Positions 47,509 to 56,822 are shown, counted from the first letter of the stretch. The stretch: 64,000 bases of DNA from Pseudorhodobacter wandonensis (GCF_001202035.1 NZ_LGHT01000031.1:124001-188000); one strand, 5' to 3'. Made by a program: numbers and translations. Notes: a model not told the origin generated them from the sequence alone.

Positions 47509-47678
47509 GTTGCGCTCCTTTTTTCATTTGGGGACGCCACCGACGGCCTCTTTGGGCAAAGCCTAGCCTTCTGCCCAAGCCCTGACAAGTTGCCAAACAA
47601 ATGCTTTGGCGACAGATCCCCTTTCCCTCGCGCGTCAGTCTGCTAAACCGAAGCCATACAAAGGATAAGGGACCGCGC

Positions 47679-49337
47679 ATGGCCGATACTTTCCGCCTGA
47701 CTCTGGCACAGCTTAACCCGACCGTTGGCGCCATTGCCGCAAATGCCAAAGCTGCGCAGCAAGCATGGCAAGCGGGACGGGATGCAGGCGCGCAGATGGT
47801 CGCGCTGCCCGAGATGTTTATCACAGGGTACCAAATCCAAGATCTCGTGCAGCGCCCGCGGTTCATCGACGATTGCATCGCCGCGATTGAGGGGCTGGCA
47901 GTTGAATGTGCTGATGGGCCCGCACTGGGTATTGGTGGCCCGCTGTTTCAGGCGGGGCGGCTGTACAACGCCTATTTCATTCTGCAAGACGGTAGGATTT
48001 CGGCGACTGTGCTAAAGCATCACCTGCCAAATGACAGTGTTTTTGATGAAAAACGCCTGTATTCCTCGGCTGATGTGAATGGCCCATACCGTGTGGGGCC
48101 GCTGCGGATCGGCTCTCCGATATGCGAAGACAGCTGGTATGCAGACGTTGCCGAAACCCACGCGGAATCGGGGGCTGAGATTTTGCTGGTGCCAAATGGC
48201 TCGCCCTATTACCGCGATAAGCTGGCGGTGCGGCAGACTATCATGGTCGCCCGTGTGGTGGAAACCGGTCTGCCGCTGGTCTATCTGAACATGGTTGGCG
48301 GGCAGGATGATCAGGTGTTTGATGGCGCGTCTTTTGTGCTGAACCAAGGGGGCAAACTGGCTGTGCAGATGCCGGCGTTTGAAACCGCGATCACGCATGT
48401 CGATTTCGTCAAGACGTCCGATGGCTGGCGCGCCGAGCAGGGTGAGCGGGTAAAGCAACCCGACGCGTGGGAGGCAGACTATCACGCGATGGTGTTGTCT
48501 TTGCGCGATTATCTGGGGAAATCTGGTTTCAAGCGCGTGCTGCTGGGCATGTCGGGTGGGATCGATTCGGCACTTGTCGCCACAATCGCCGCTGATGCGA
48601 TTGGGCCCGAAAACGTGCGCTGTGTGATGCTGCCGTCGGAGTATACGTCCGAGGATAGCCTTGAAGATGCCAAGGATTGTGCTACCCGTTTGGGCTGCAC
48701 CTACGATTTCGTGCCAATCGCCGAGGGGCGGAACGCGATCACCAATACGCTTGCACCGCTGTTTGCAGGGCGTAAGGCCGATTTGACCGAGGAAAACATC
48801 CAGTCGCGTTTGCGCGGGCTGCTGCTGATGGCGATGTCGAACAAGTTTGGCGAAATGCTGTTGACCACGGGCAATAAATCCGAGGTCGCGGTTGGATATT
48901 GCACGATTTATGGCGATATGGCGGGCGGTTATAACCCGATCAAAGACCTTTATAAAACCCGCGTGTTTGAAACCTGCCGCTGGCGCAATGCCAATCACCG
49001 TGACTGGATGATGGGTGTCGCGGGCGAGGTGATCCCCCCGCGGATTATCGACAAACCGCCTTCGGCAGAGCTGCGCCCTGACCAGAAAGACGAAGACAGC
49101 CTGCCGCCGTACCCTGTATTGGATGCGATTTTAGAGGGCTTGGTCGATAATGACGTGTCGGTCAGCGATCTGGTTGCAGGCGGTTATGACCGTGACACTG
49201 TCAAAAAGGTCGAAAAGCTGGTCTATCTATCGGAATATAAACGCTTTCAGGCAGCCCCCGGTACGCGGCTGACACGTCGGGCCTTCTGGCTTGACCGGCG
49301 TTATCCGATTGTGAACCGTTGGCGGGATGAAAGCTAG
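47679..49337 (+). CDS. nadE: Glutamine-dependent NAD+ synthetase
   Basis: A 552-residue two-domain enzyme. The N-terminal nitrilase-fold amidase (about 1-270) has the Glu in ALPEMFITGY, the Lys in VLKHHLPN and the Cys in PICEDSWY. The C-terminal synthetase carries the pyrophosphate motif GMSGGIDSA near residue 289 and ends with YPIVNRWR. It converts deamido-NAD to NAD using glutamine. The ATG at 47679 follows AAGGATAAGGGA. A longer frame starting at 47601 has no support. A G+C-rich hairpin between its end and convergent pfkB may end both transcripts. Confidence 0.94.
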   Translation: MADTFRLTLAQLNPTVGAIAANAKAAQQAWQAGRDAGAQMVALPEMFITGYQIQDLVQRPRFIDDCIAAIEGLAVECADGPALGIGGPLFQAGRLYNAYFILQDGRISATVLKHHLPNDSVFDEKRLYSSADVNGPYRVGPLRIGSPICEDSWYADVAETHAESGAEILLVPNGSPYYRDKLAVRQTIMVARVVETGLPLVYLNMVGGQDDQVFDGASFVLNQGGKLAVQMPAFETAITHVDFVKTSDGWRAEQGERVKQPDAWEADYHAMVLSLRDYLGKSGFKRVLLGMSGGIDSALVATIAADAIGPENVRCVMLPSEYTSEDSLEDAKDCATRLGCTYDFVPIAEGRNAITNTLAPLFAGRKADLTEENIQSRLRGLLLMAMSNKFGEMLLTTGNKSEVAVGYCTIYGDMAGGYNPIKDLYKTRVFETCRWRNANHRDWMMGVAGEVIPPRIIDKPPSAELRPDQKDEDSLPPYPVLDAILEGLVDNDVSVSDLVAGGYDRDTVKKVEKLVYLSEYKRFQAAPGTRLTRRAFWLDRRYPIVNRWRDES

Positions 49338-49395
49338 GCATTAGCCGTAAATCAGCCGAAGTAGCACGGGCGCGGCCTTCGGGTGGCCAAGCGCC

Positions 49396-50352
49396 TTAGC
49401 ACCTTGTCACGCTGCATTGGTCAAGCAGGTCGATCACATCCGAGGCGCGGCAGAGTTCGGTTGCGGGGGTCATGACTGCCGCCGACGCTGCGGCAACCCC
49501 TTGGGCCAGCGCCTCGACATCAGATTGGCCGCGTGACATGGCCAGCACAAAGCCCGCGACGAAACTGTCGCCAGCGCCGATCTTGCTCACCACCGGTACC
49601 TTGGCCGCGGTACAAAACCAGCGTTCATCCGGTGTGGCCATAACCGAGCCATCTGCCCCGCGCGCGATGATGACGCGGTTTGCAACCCCGCGCAGTGCCA
49701 GTTTTTGCGCAAAATCTGCGCTGTCCTGACGGCTGGTCAAAGCGGTTTTTGCCACGGCTTCGGCCTCTTCGCTATCCATCCTTAGCACGTCGAGCCTGGC
49801 ATGGGTTGCGTTGGTGGCCGCCAGCAGCGGCCCACCGGAAGTATCAACGATCAACCGCGCCGAGTGGGGCAATGACGAGGAAAGTTTGGCGATGAAATCA
49901 TCAGGAAAGCCAGGGGGTTGGCTGCCACTGTAAACAACATAGCCCCCCGCTTGCATCGCCAGGGCAATTGCCTGTTGGGCCGCGTTGACCTGTATTTGCG
50001 ACCAGACCGGGCCCGGCATTACAAAGCGATATTGTGCGCCGCTGCCCTGATCGGTCACAGAAAAGCTGAGTCGGGTTTCGCCCGGAGCCGTCAGTTGGGA
50101 AAGTTGAATGCCTTGCTCGGTCAACAGGCTGGTCAGGCGCACCCCCATAACCCCGCCCAGTGCCACCAAAGCTGTGGATTGCCCGCCCATCGCGGCAATC
50201 GCGCGGCTGATATTGATCCCACCGCCACCTGGATCCAGATGGGGAGCGGCGCATCGCAGCTTAGGGCCGGCGCTTACCTGCGCAACTTCGGTGCTTAAAT
50301 CAAGCGCAGGATTCAGCGTTACGGTCAGAATAAGGGGGTGGATGTCGCCCAT
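49396..50352 (-). CDS. pfkB: PfkB-family phosphofructokinase (1-phosphofructokinase/6-phosphofructokinase II type)
   Basis: A 318-residue ribokinase-fold sugar kinase. TVTLNPALD at the start, GGGGINISRAIAAMGG (substrate-binding glycines), and KIGAGDSFVAGFVLAMS with the catalytic Asp match the PfkB/FruK/LacC group. The ATG at 50352 has AAAGG eight bases upstream. Twenty extra upstream codons in the open frame lack conserved residues. Stands alone, convergent with nadE. Whether it acts on fructose-6-phosphate, fructose-1-phosphate or tagatose-6-phosphate cannot be decided. Confidence 0.87.
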   Translation of the reverse strand: MGDIHPLILTVTLNPALDLSTEVAQVSAGPKLRCAAPHLDPGGGGINISRAIAAMGGQSTALVALGGVMGVRLTSLLTEQGIQLSQLTAPGETRLSFSVTDQGSGAQYRFVMPGPVWSQIQVNAAQQAIALAMQAGGYVVYSGSQPPGFPDDFIAKLSSSLPHSARLIVDTSGGPLLAATNATHARLDVLRMDSEEAEAVAKTALTSRQDSADFAQKLALRGVANRVIIARGADGSVMATPDERWFCTAAKVPVVSKIGAGDSFVAGFVLAMSRGQSDVEALAQGVAAASAAVMTPATELCRASDVIDLLDQCSVTRC

Positions 50353-50705
50353 TGGTTGGCCTTTTGTCTGCGACAGCAATAACTTAATAACATGGCAGAC
50401 TAAGGGCCGCATGGCAACGACTGGTCAAGAAGAAACTCGCGTATAAAGTGCATTTGCCCCGAAGGACGACCCCGACAGAGATAGCGCCATTCCCGCACAG
50501 AGCTTTTCAGGAAATTTTCTGATGTCTTTTATGCGCTTGTGGCTATGCAGGGCGTCGGGATGGGCCTTGATGGATATAGTGCGGGCGCAGTTCGCTGCCA
50601 TCAATGGCCCCCCAGGAAAACACATTCCTGCCGCCGGTTTTGGGGTGCGATATGGACAATCATAGGGCTATGTGACAGATCAGCGGAGATCAGGAGAGCA
50701 AAATT
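50353..50705. other. Divergent intergenic region pfkB / gltX
   Basis: This 353-base gap must carry promoters for both genes. AGGAG nine bases before the gltX ATG is visible. Short ORFs on the minus strand here have no recognisable features, and no hairpin with T-run was found. Confidence 0.5.
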
Positions 50706-52040
50706 ATGACCACGCGCCCCACAATTACACGTTTCGCCCCGTCGCCTACCGGATATATCCACGTGGGCAACCTTCGCACGGCTTTGATGAACTGGATGAT
50801 CGCCCGCAAATCGGGTGGCACTTTTATCTTGCGCCTCGACGATACCGATCAGGAACGCTCCAAGCAGGAATATGCTGACGGGCTGATGGAAGATCTGGAG
50901 TGGCTGGGCCTGACTTGGGACCGCGTTGAAAAGCAATCCTTGCGCATCGAGCGGTACCGCGAGGCCGCCGAAGAACTGAAATCAGCGAGCAGATTCTACG
51001 AGTGTTTTGAAAGCCCGACCGATCTGGACCTGAAGCGCAAGAAACTGCTGAACATGCACAAGCCGCCGGTTTACGACCGTGCTTCGATGCATTTGTCCGA
51101 GGCCGAAAAGGACAAGCTGCGCGAAACCAACCCCGGTTACTGGCGGTTCAAGCTGGATCTGGAGCGCATTGAATGGCCGGACGGTATTTTGGGGCCGGTG
51201 TCGATTGATGCGGCAAGCGTGTCCGACCCGGTTCTTATCCGCGCGGATGGGCAGGTTTTGTACACTTTTGCCTCTTCGGTTGATGATATCGATATGGGCG
51301 TGACCTTTATTGTGCGCGGGGCCGATCACGTGACGAACACGGCGACGCAAATTCAGATTATGAAAGCGATGGGTGGCACGCCCCCCGATTTCGCGCACCA
51401 TTCCTTGCTAACCGGCCCGCAGGGTGAGGCGCTTTCTAAACGTCTGGGCACGCTATCGCTGCGTGATTTGCGGGCGCAAGGGGTCGAGCCGCTGGCCTTG
51501 CTGTCATTGATGGCGCGGTTGGGTTCGTCGAAACCGGTCGAGATTGCGGGCAGCCATCAGGAATTGATGGACGGGTTTGATATCGGCAGCTTTGGCGCCG
51601 CGCCGACAAAGTTCGATAAAGAAGACCTGTTCCCGCTGACCCGTTCCTATGTTCAGGGCCTGCCTTTTGATGCGGTGGCCGAGCGGATCGCGGCACTTGG
51701 CGTGCCTGAAGGCCTGCGTGAAGGGTTCTGGCGGGTTGCCAAGGAAAATATCACGGTGCTGAACGATCTGGAGGGCTGGTGGCAGCTGTTCCGTGATGGG
51801 GCCGAGCCGCTGATTGATGATGAAGACCGCGAATTTATCGCGCAGGCGATGGGTCTGCTGCCTGAAATGCCGTTCGGGCCCGAGACGTGGAAAGACTGGA
51901 CCGCGGCGGTAAAAGAGGCGACGGGCCGCAAAGGCAAAGGCTTGTTCATGCCGCTTCGCAAGGCTTTGACAGGCCAGGCCCATGGCCCGGAAATGGCCGA
52001 TGTGATGCCTTTGCTGCAGGTTATCCGCGCGAAGGGATAA
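50706..52040 (+). CDS. gltX: Glutamyl-tRNA synthetase
   Basis: A 444-residue class I aminoacyl-tRNA synthetase. The HIGH-equivalent HVGN lies in RFAPSPTGYIHVGNLRT (residues about 8-24), and the KMSKS-equivalent ALSKRLG is near residue 243. The shorter C-terminal anticodon part suits the bacterial GluRS seen as one of two copies in many alphaproteobacteria, so it may charge tRNA-Gln as well or instead. It carries its own ribosome-binding site and is followed by a strong terminator. Confidence 0.95.
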   Translation: MTTRPTITRFAPSPTGYIHVGNLRTALMNWMIARKSGGTFILRLDDTDQERSKQEYADGLMEDLEWLGLTWDRVEKQSLRIERYREAAEELKSASRFYECFESPTDLDLKRKKLLNMHKPPVYDRASMHLSEAEKDKLRETNPGYWRFKLDLERIEWPDGILGPVSIDAASVSDPVLIRADGQVLYTFASSVDDIDMGVTFIVRGADHVTNTATQIQIMKAMGGTPPDFAHHSLLTGPQGEALSKRLGTLSLRDLRAQGVEPLALLSLMARLGSSKPVEIAGSHQELMDGFDIGSFGAAPTKFDKEDLFPLTRSYVQGLPFDAVAERIAALGVPEGLREGFWRVAKENITVLNDLEGWWQLFRDGAEPLIDDEDREFIAQAMGLLPEMPFGPETWKDWTAAVKEATGRKGKGLFMPLRKALTGQAHGPEMADVMPLLQVIRAKG

Positions 52041-52046
52041 GACAAG

Positions 52047-52089
52047 CGCGCGCGGTTTTGGCCAGATGACCGCGCGCGGACGTTCTTTT
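52047..52089 (+). terminator. Rho-independent terminator of gltX
   Basis: A perfect ten-base-pair stem (CGCGCGCGGT with ACCGCGCGCG) with a 12-base loop is followed by GACGTTCTTTT. It starts six bases after the gltX stop. Confidence 0.8.
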
Positions 52090-52529
52090 AAGTGACTGAC
52101 ATATAATATAAATCCTATTTTCGTTTACCAGATGTTAACGTTTGTACGCAGACAAACTGTGCAGGGGGCGGGTGGGATTGGTTCGCTGAAAGCTATCTTA
52201 CGTTTGCCGCTTGCTGGCCATTGAACAAGCTGTGGTTTTGGAGGCGCTGTGCGTGTGCCGCGAACGGCAGGTTAGAGTTTATTCTGTTGGATAATTCTGC
52301 CCCGCGAAAATTGCCTCGAAAACTTGGAGCGCTGTCCTCATCAAAGGCCCCTTCGTAACCGCTGTTTGCAAGAGTCCGTCTTTGAAGGAAGTTATGCTGC
52401 CAATCTGGCCCGTTTGCCGGAAGTGTTGAGTTTGTTCACAGAATAGGCTTGGTGCGACCAGTGCGATGGCACGCACAGACGCCCGCTTTGGGGATTGCCT
52501 GAGGGCCGCCACATTGGCATACTTTGCGC
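52090..52529. other. Gene-poor stretch before the DUF1993 gene
   Basis: A 440-base region, richer in A+T at its start (TGACATATAATATAAATCC) than its surroundings. A minus-strand frame ending at 52279 reads like a protein C-terminus but has no credible start or family, and may be a decayed gene. No RNA gene was recognised. Confidence 0.4.
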
Positions 52530-53060
52530 ATGACAACATCTCTTTTCGATTTGAGTGTGCCGACGTACTTGCAAACGGTGCGTGCAATCGGGCTGTGCCT
52601 CGATAAGGCAGTCGTGCATTGCTCTGAGGTCGGAATTGATCCGGATGACTTGGTGGAAGCACGTCTGGTGTCGGATATGGCGCCGTTCTGGTTTCAGATC
52701 GAATGCGTGGATAACTATTCTGTCTGGGGGCTGGACGCCATCAGGCAGGGAGCCTTCAACCCACCTGAGCTTGTTGGAGCGATCCCTTTCAGCGGTCTGC
52801 GGAGCAGGATCGCAAAGACGGAGGCCGCGTTGGCGGAGTTCGTGCCGGCCGAGGTTAATGCATGGTCAGGAAAGAAACTTGACATGCAAATACACACAAA
52901 TCCCCAGAGGTCTGCATTTAGATCTGAAACCTACCTTCTGTCATTTTTGCTGCCGAACTTTTACTTCCATGCGGTCACGGCCTACGACATATTGCGCACG
53001 CGCGGCGTGCCGATCGGGAAGGTCGATTTCTCGGGCCAACTGCGCGTAGATCTGCGGTAG
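52530..53060 (+). CDS. DUF1993 family protein
   Basis: A 176-residue protein that I recognise as DUF1993. An N-terminal FDLSVPTYLQTV with a helix is followed by the segment IDPDDLVEARLVSDMAPFWFQI, a middle GLRSRIAKTEAALAEF, and the C-terminal SFLLPNFYFHAVTAYDILRTRGVPIGKVDF with the conserved His. This is a DinB-like four-helix fold whose function is unknown. The ATG at 52530 is chosen over a TTG two codons earlier. It stands alone in the gene-poor stretch between gltX and the gcv operon. Confidence 0.82.
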   Translation: MTTSLFDLSVPTYLQTVRAIGLCLDKAVVHCSEVGIDPDDLVEARLVSDMAPFWFQIECVDNYSVWGLDAIRQGAFNPPELVGAIPFSGLRSRIAKTEAALAEFVPAEVNAWSGKKLDMQIHTNPQRSAFRSETYLLSFLLPNFYFHAVTAYDILRTRGVPIGKVDFSGQLRVDLR

Positions 53061-53556
53061 TTTGAATTTTACTTATCGCATGGCCTGCACTGCGAAACGC
53101 GTAAACACAAATCGCCGCCAGTCAGATCGGTCAATGGTATGGCGCACTTCGTCCCGCCAAGCTGTCCTTGCACAATAAATCCAAGCATGGCCGCATCAGA
53201 CCCAAAGCCAAGTTTGGCGTTGCAACGCAACTTTGGCTTGCCCCTGAAGGGCATGGTGGTGGTCAAATCCAGCATTTTGACTGAATGAAGGTTGGTTCTG
53301 CGGGCTTGGCGGCGCTTGGTTAGAACAGCTTGGCGGGCAAACTTCAGATATGCCTTGCGATACGCGCCAAGGCCGGAACGGGCCACGGCTTTGGGTGCCG
53401 TTCTTGGCCAATTGGGCTATAGTGCGCGGTTCGGCGTATGAAGCGTTGGGGCGGAGTATTGGTGCGTGATGGGAAATCGTCGGTTTCTCGCCCTATTACC
53501 GTCATTCTCTATCGGTAGGGAACCTGAATTCAGTTGAGTTAACGATAGGTGCCGAT
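53061..53556. other. Gene-poor stretch between DUF1993 and the unknown protein
   Basis: 496 bases without a gene I can support. A 105-codon minus-strand ORF (53069-53386) has a scrambled, Arg- and Cys-rich composition and no family. Possibly remnant DNA. No RNA gene or terminator with T-run was recognised. Confidence 0.4.
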
Positions 53557-54270
53557 GTGAAAGACGTTGCAATTCTACTCTTCCATCTTTTGGCGCTTCC
53601 TGCCGAGCAGACAGTTCCGGTAACGGCGGCAGAATTGCATCAATCGCTGCGTCAAGCGAAGTTTGATTTGAGGCCAGCGGCTATCGCGCCCAGCGTCACG
53701 ATGAACGACGTGAAAGAGAACTATAAGAAGCAAGACGCGGTGCTTTTTGAGAGTTGGCTTTGGAACAAAGCGGGCCGTTCAGAAATTGCGGATTATCGCG
53801 CGAATTTGCAGCGGTCATTTGAAGCCGTTGAAACGGCATACCCAAGCCTAAAAGATGTAAAGTTCTATCAGTACACCGACGAAGCGCGACAGTTGACGGT
53901 AAGCTATTTGCAACAAAAGCAAAACGTGTTGGTAGTTACGGCCCATATACCAAGTTTGGGTTTTAGAACGTCAAAAGATGGCCCGACTTTGGAGACCGTG
54001 ATCCGTGGCACAGCCGAAGCTTTTGAGGAGTTGAGCCAGACGCCGTTTACCACGTCGATTGAAGACGCCATGATGTTGGTAGATCAAATGGAAAAAGATC
54101 AGGATCCGCGGCTCGGCTATCCGATCGTGCTGGGTGACGGGAATGGCAGGGTCATGCTGTCGTCGGCTTTAATATTTGGCATCAATTTTGTGTATCTTCC
54201 ACGCGCGGACGTCAAAGGGTTGCCCGACATGAAGTATTGGTTTGGAGTTCATAGTGCCATGCCGTTCTAG
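53557..54270 (+). CDS. Hypothetical protein, unrecognised
   Basis: A 237-residue protein I do not recognise. It starts at GTG with AGG seven bases upstream. The frame is open for 29 further codons upstream but holds no better start. An N-terminal hydrophobic stretch (KDVAILLFHLLALPAEQ) may be a helix packed in the fold. The rest is mixed alpha/beta, with charged helices at about 45-110 and a strand-rich end (IVLGDGNGRVMLSSALIFG). Lower GC and codon choice unlike neighbours suggest transfer. It stands alone in a gene-poor region. Confidence 0.6.
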   Translation: MKDVAILLFHLLALPAEQTVPVTAAELHQSLRQAKFDLRPAAIAPSVTMNDVKENYKKQDAVLFESWLWNKAGRSEIADYRANLQRSFEAVETAYPSLKDVKFYQYTDEARQLTVSYLQQKQNVLVVTAHIPSLGFRTSKDGPTLETVIRGTAEAFEELSQTPFTTSIEDAMMLVDQMEKDQDPRLGYPIVLGDGNGRVMLSSALIFGINFVYLPRADVKGLPDMKYWFGVHSAMPF

Positions 54271-54413
54271 AAACGGTTTTTCCCAAAAGATGCGCGGCCC
54301 AGAGGCTGGAGGTTGGCCGCACTGCTGACCTTGGCCAATTTAGCATGAAAAAGCCCGTTTTGGCCGCGTGATGCGGCTGATTTTGTGGGCGGGGTGGCCA
54401 AGTTGATGAGGGA

Positions 54414-54980
54414 TCAAGTCATTAGGGTTGCGCCCAAGTTTGACAGGCCGGCATCGACCACGGCTGTTTCTGCATCGGTCAACCGCTGCGCTCTTGGGTA
54501 TTGCGGCGCGTTGCGGTCGTTGATGATGGGGGCATGCCAGCCTGTGGTGGTGGCGAAAAAATCCTCGGCGCCTTTTGCCCCGAATTCGCGCAAGAAGCCT
54601 TGGACCACCACGTCGATATAGCTGAGCAAGATCGGGTGGGCGGTATTATCGGTCTGCGTTTGCGGCACGGCATAGACCTGAATCGGGTGGGGGGTGTTGC
54701 AGGACAGGCGGGCCTCGGCCAAATGGCGGTTATAGCCATGCTCGCGGGCATCCAGCGCTGCCCAATCGCCGTTGGGCACATGGGCAATCAGGCCTTGAAT
54801 CGTGGTGTTGGGATCGGGTTCCACCGACAAAAAGGCGAGGGGGCGGACAGGGGTGTGGACCCATGTGCGGCGCCATCCGGCAAGGCTTGCCTGTGCGGCA
54901 TTCGGGTAGGTGTGGGTGGCGCGGTTCACGAGAGAGCCGTAGCCGAAGAAGTGTTTTGGCGCAAAGACCTGTTGCTGCAT
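54414..54980 (-). CDS. Gamma-glutamylcyclotransferase family protein
   Basis: A 188-residue GGCT-fold protein. The substrate-binding FFGYGSLVN motif is at residues 11-19 and the catalytic Glu lies in LDAREHGYNR near residue 80. Further segments (LAGWRRTWVH, VYAVPQ) fit the AIG2/GGCT fold. It releases 5-oxoproline from gamma-glutamyl peptides or amines by family. Transcribed away from the glycine riboswitch. Confidence 0.83.
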   Translation of the reverse strand: MQQQVFAPKHFFGYGSLVNRATHTYPNAAQASLAGWRRTWVHTPVRPLAFLSVEPDPNTTIQGLIAHVPNGDWAALDAREHGYNRHLAEARLSCNTPHPIQVYAVPQTQTDNTAHPILLSYIDVVVQGFLREFGAKGAEDFFATTTGWHAPIINDRNAPQYPRAQRLTDAETAVVDAGLSNLGATLMT

Positions 54981-55057
54981 GTCGGTTTCCGTATCTGTGC
55001 GGTCGGTTTGGTTTTCGGGCTTGCCACGTGGGGGGCAGGTCGGCTAGGTATTTGCCA

Positions 55058-55245
55058 TCAGGATCGGGAGAATCCGGTCTGGGCGCAAGCCCTGTTCTGG
55101 TGCCGAAGGAGCAACCGCCCCGGTAAACTCTCAGGCAAAAGGACCGGTTCTGGTGGTGGACTCTGGAGAGTGGTGTTTTTGCGAACACCCGCCGAAGGGA
55201 TAACGATCTCAGGCGCCCTTTGGTGGGCAAGGACAGAGGGGGCAT
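55058..55245 (+). ncRNA. Tandem glycine riboswitch upstream of gcvT
   Basis: Two successive glycine aptamers. The first (about 55061-55150) reads GGGAGAATCCGG ... GCCGAAGGAGCAACCGCC ... AAACTCTCAGGCAAAAGGACC. The second (about 55157-55245) reads GGACTCTGGAGAG ... CGCCGAAGGGATAACGATCTCAGGCGC ... GGGCAAGGACAGAGG. Both contain the GCCGAAGG and TCTCAGGC hallmarks of the gcvT RNA class. It lies 65 bases before the gcvT ATG and should switch the operon on when glycine is abundant. Confidence 0.93.
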
Positions 55246-55309
55246 TTTGCGGGTGGGATTGGCCTGTCCGCAGGGTGCCGGGGATTTCCGGCGTGGTTTT
55301 GGGGGTTGT

Positions 55310-56434
55310 ATGACCGAACTGGCGCGGACGGGGTTGTTTGATTTACATGTGGAATTGGGTGCCAAGATGGTGCCGTTTGCGGGTTATGAGATGCCCGTGC
55401 AATACCCGATGGGGGTGTTGAAAGAGCATTTGCATTGTCGCGCGCAGGCGGGCTTGTTTGATGTGAGCCATATGGGGCAGGTGATTTTGCGCCCCAAGGC
55501 GGGCATGGACGCGCTGGTAGCCGGGCTGGAGGCGATGATGCCGGTGGCCGTTGCGGGTCTGCCCGAAGGGCGGCAGCGCTATGGGTTGTTCACCACTGAC
55601 AGTGGCGGGATTATTGACGATCTGATGTTTGCCAATCGGGGCGATCATTGGTTTGTTGTGGTCAATGCGGGCTGCAAGGTGGGCGATATTGCGCATATGC
55701 GGGCCTGTTTGTCAGATGTGGCCGAGGTGGAAGAGCAGACAGACCGTGCGCTGATCGCGCTGCAGGGGCCTGCCGCCGAGACTGCGATTTCGGGGATGAT
55801 CCCTGCCGTGATGGCCATGCGGTTCATGGATGTGATCACCGCGCATTCGGTCTTTGGCGAGCTGTGGATTTCGCGCTCGGGCTATACCGGCGAGGACGGG
55901 TTCGAGATTTCGGTGCCGAACGCGGGTGCCGTCGGGTTGGTCAAGGCGCTGTTGGCGCATCCGGCTGTGGCGCCGATTGGTCTGGGCGCGCGCGACAGTT
56001 TGCGGCTGGAGGCGGGGCTGTGCCTTTACGGCCATGACATGGACACCACTGTGACACCGGTTGAGGCGGGGCTGACCTGGGCCATTCAGAAGGCGCGGCG
56101 CGAAGGCGCGCGCGCGGGCGGTTTTCCCGGCGCCGAGGTGATTTTGCCGCAACTGGCCGACGGGCCTGCGCGGCTGCGTGTGGGGTTGCGGCCTGACGGG
56201 CGGGCCCCGATGCGCGAGGGCGTTGAGCTGTTTGCTGCTGCCGAGGGCGGCACGGCTGTCGGGCGTGTAACCTCGGGCGGGTTCGGGCCATCGGTCGAGG
56301 CGCCGATTGCGATGGGTTATGTGCCAAGCGCGCTGTCGGCCGCAGGTACGCAGCTTTGGGGAGAGGTGCGGGGCAAGCGGTTGCCAGTTACGGTTGCGAC
56401 CCTGCCATTCCGTGTATCTACCTACAAACGTTGA
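55310..56434 (+). CDS. gcvT: Glycine cleavage system T protein (aminomethyltransferase)
   Basis: A 374-residue tetrahydrofolate-dependent aminomethyltransferase. PVQYPMGVLKEHLH, the substrate-contact DVSHMGQ segment, RSGYTGEDGFEIS and GLGARDSLRLEAGLCLYGHDM are typical of GcvT. The ATG at 55310 is chosen because the conserved FDLHVELGAKMVPFAGYEMP follows closely; GGGGG lies four bases upstream. The open frame from 55220 crosses the riboswitch and is rejected. First gene of the gcv operon controlled by the riboswitch. Confidence 0.94.
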   Translation: MTELARTGLFDLHVELGAKMVPFAGYEMPVQYPMGVLKEHLHCRAQAGLFDVSHMGQVILRPKAGMDALVAGLEAMMPVAVAGLPEGRQRYGLFTTDSGGIIDDLMFANRGDHWFVVVNAGCKVGDIAHMRACLSDVAEVEEQTDRALIALQGPAAETAISGMIPAVMAMRFMDVITAHSVFGELWISRSGYTGEDGFEISVPNAGAVGLVKALLAHPAVAPIGLGARDSLRLEAGLCLYGHDMDTTVTPVEAGLTWAIQKARREGARAGGFPGAEVILPQLADGPARLRVGLRPDGRAPMREGVELFAAAEGGTAVGRVTSGGFGPSVEAPIAMGYVPSALSAAGTQLWGEVRGKRLPVTVATLPFRVSTYKR

Positions 56435-56462
56435 TTATTTTTCACCAGGGAACGAAGCGATG

Positions 56463-56822
56463 ATGAAATATACTGAAGATCACGAGTGGCTGCGCGTTGA
56501 GGGCGACCTTGTTGTCGTTGGCATTACCGAGCATGCGGCGACGCAATTGGGCGATGTTGTCTTTGTCGAATTGCCCGAGATCGAGACCATGGTTGCCACG
56601 GGTGACGAAGTTGTGGTGATCGAATCTGTCAAGGCGGCCTCGGATATTCTGGCACCTATCGATGGCGAGATTGTCGCGGTGAATGACGCGCTGTCGGACA
56701 AGCCGGGTATGGTGAATGACGACCCGACGGGTGAGGCGTGGTTTTTCAAGCTGAAGGTTGATGACCTTTCTGTGCTTGATGATTTCATGACCGAAGATGA
56801 ATACAACGATTTGATCGGATGA
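56463..56822 (+). CDS. gcvH: Glycine cleavage system H protein
   Basis: A 119-residue lipoyl carrier protein. The start MKYTEDHEWLRVEGD and the lipoylated Lys in VIESVKAASDI (near residue 58) are family hallmarks. Two ATG codons in tandem occur (56460 and 56463), the second giving the usual N-terminus. It shuttles the aminomethyl group from P to T protein. Its stop overlaps the VOC gene start by four bases. Confidence 0.95.
   Translation: MKYTEDHEWLRVEGDLVVVGITEHAATQLGDVVFVELPEIETMVATGDEVVVIESVKAASDILAPIDGEIVAVNDALSDKPGMVNDDPTGEAWFFKLKVDDLSVLDDFMTEDEYNDLIG

Noticed and set aside
46027-47646. 539-codon plus-strand ORF opposite the MORN gene
   Set aside because: Its periodic composition only mirrors the MORN repeats on the other strand. 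The minus frame has a signal peptide, ribosome-binding site and recognised repeats.
52279-52662. 127-codon minus-strand ORF upstream of and overlapping the DUF1993 gene
   Set aside because: It overlaps the DUF1993 N-terminus, has no ribosome-binding site and no recognisable family. The last 50 residues look protein-like, so it is mentioned only as a possible remnant.
53069-53386. 105-codon minus-strand ORF
   Set aside because: Arg/Lys/Cys-rich, no recognisable family, no clear start signal.
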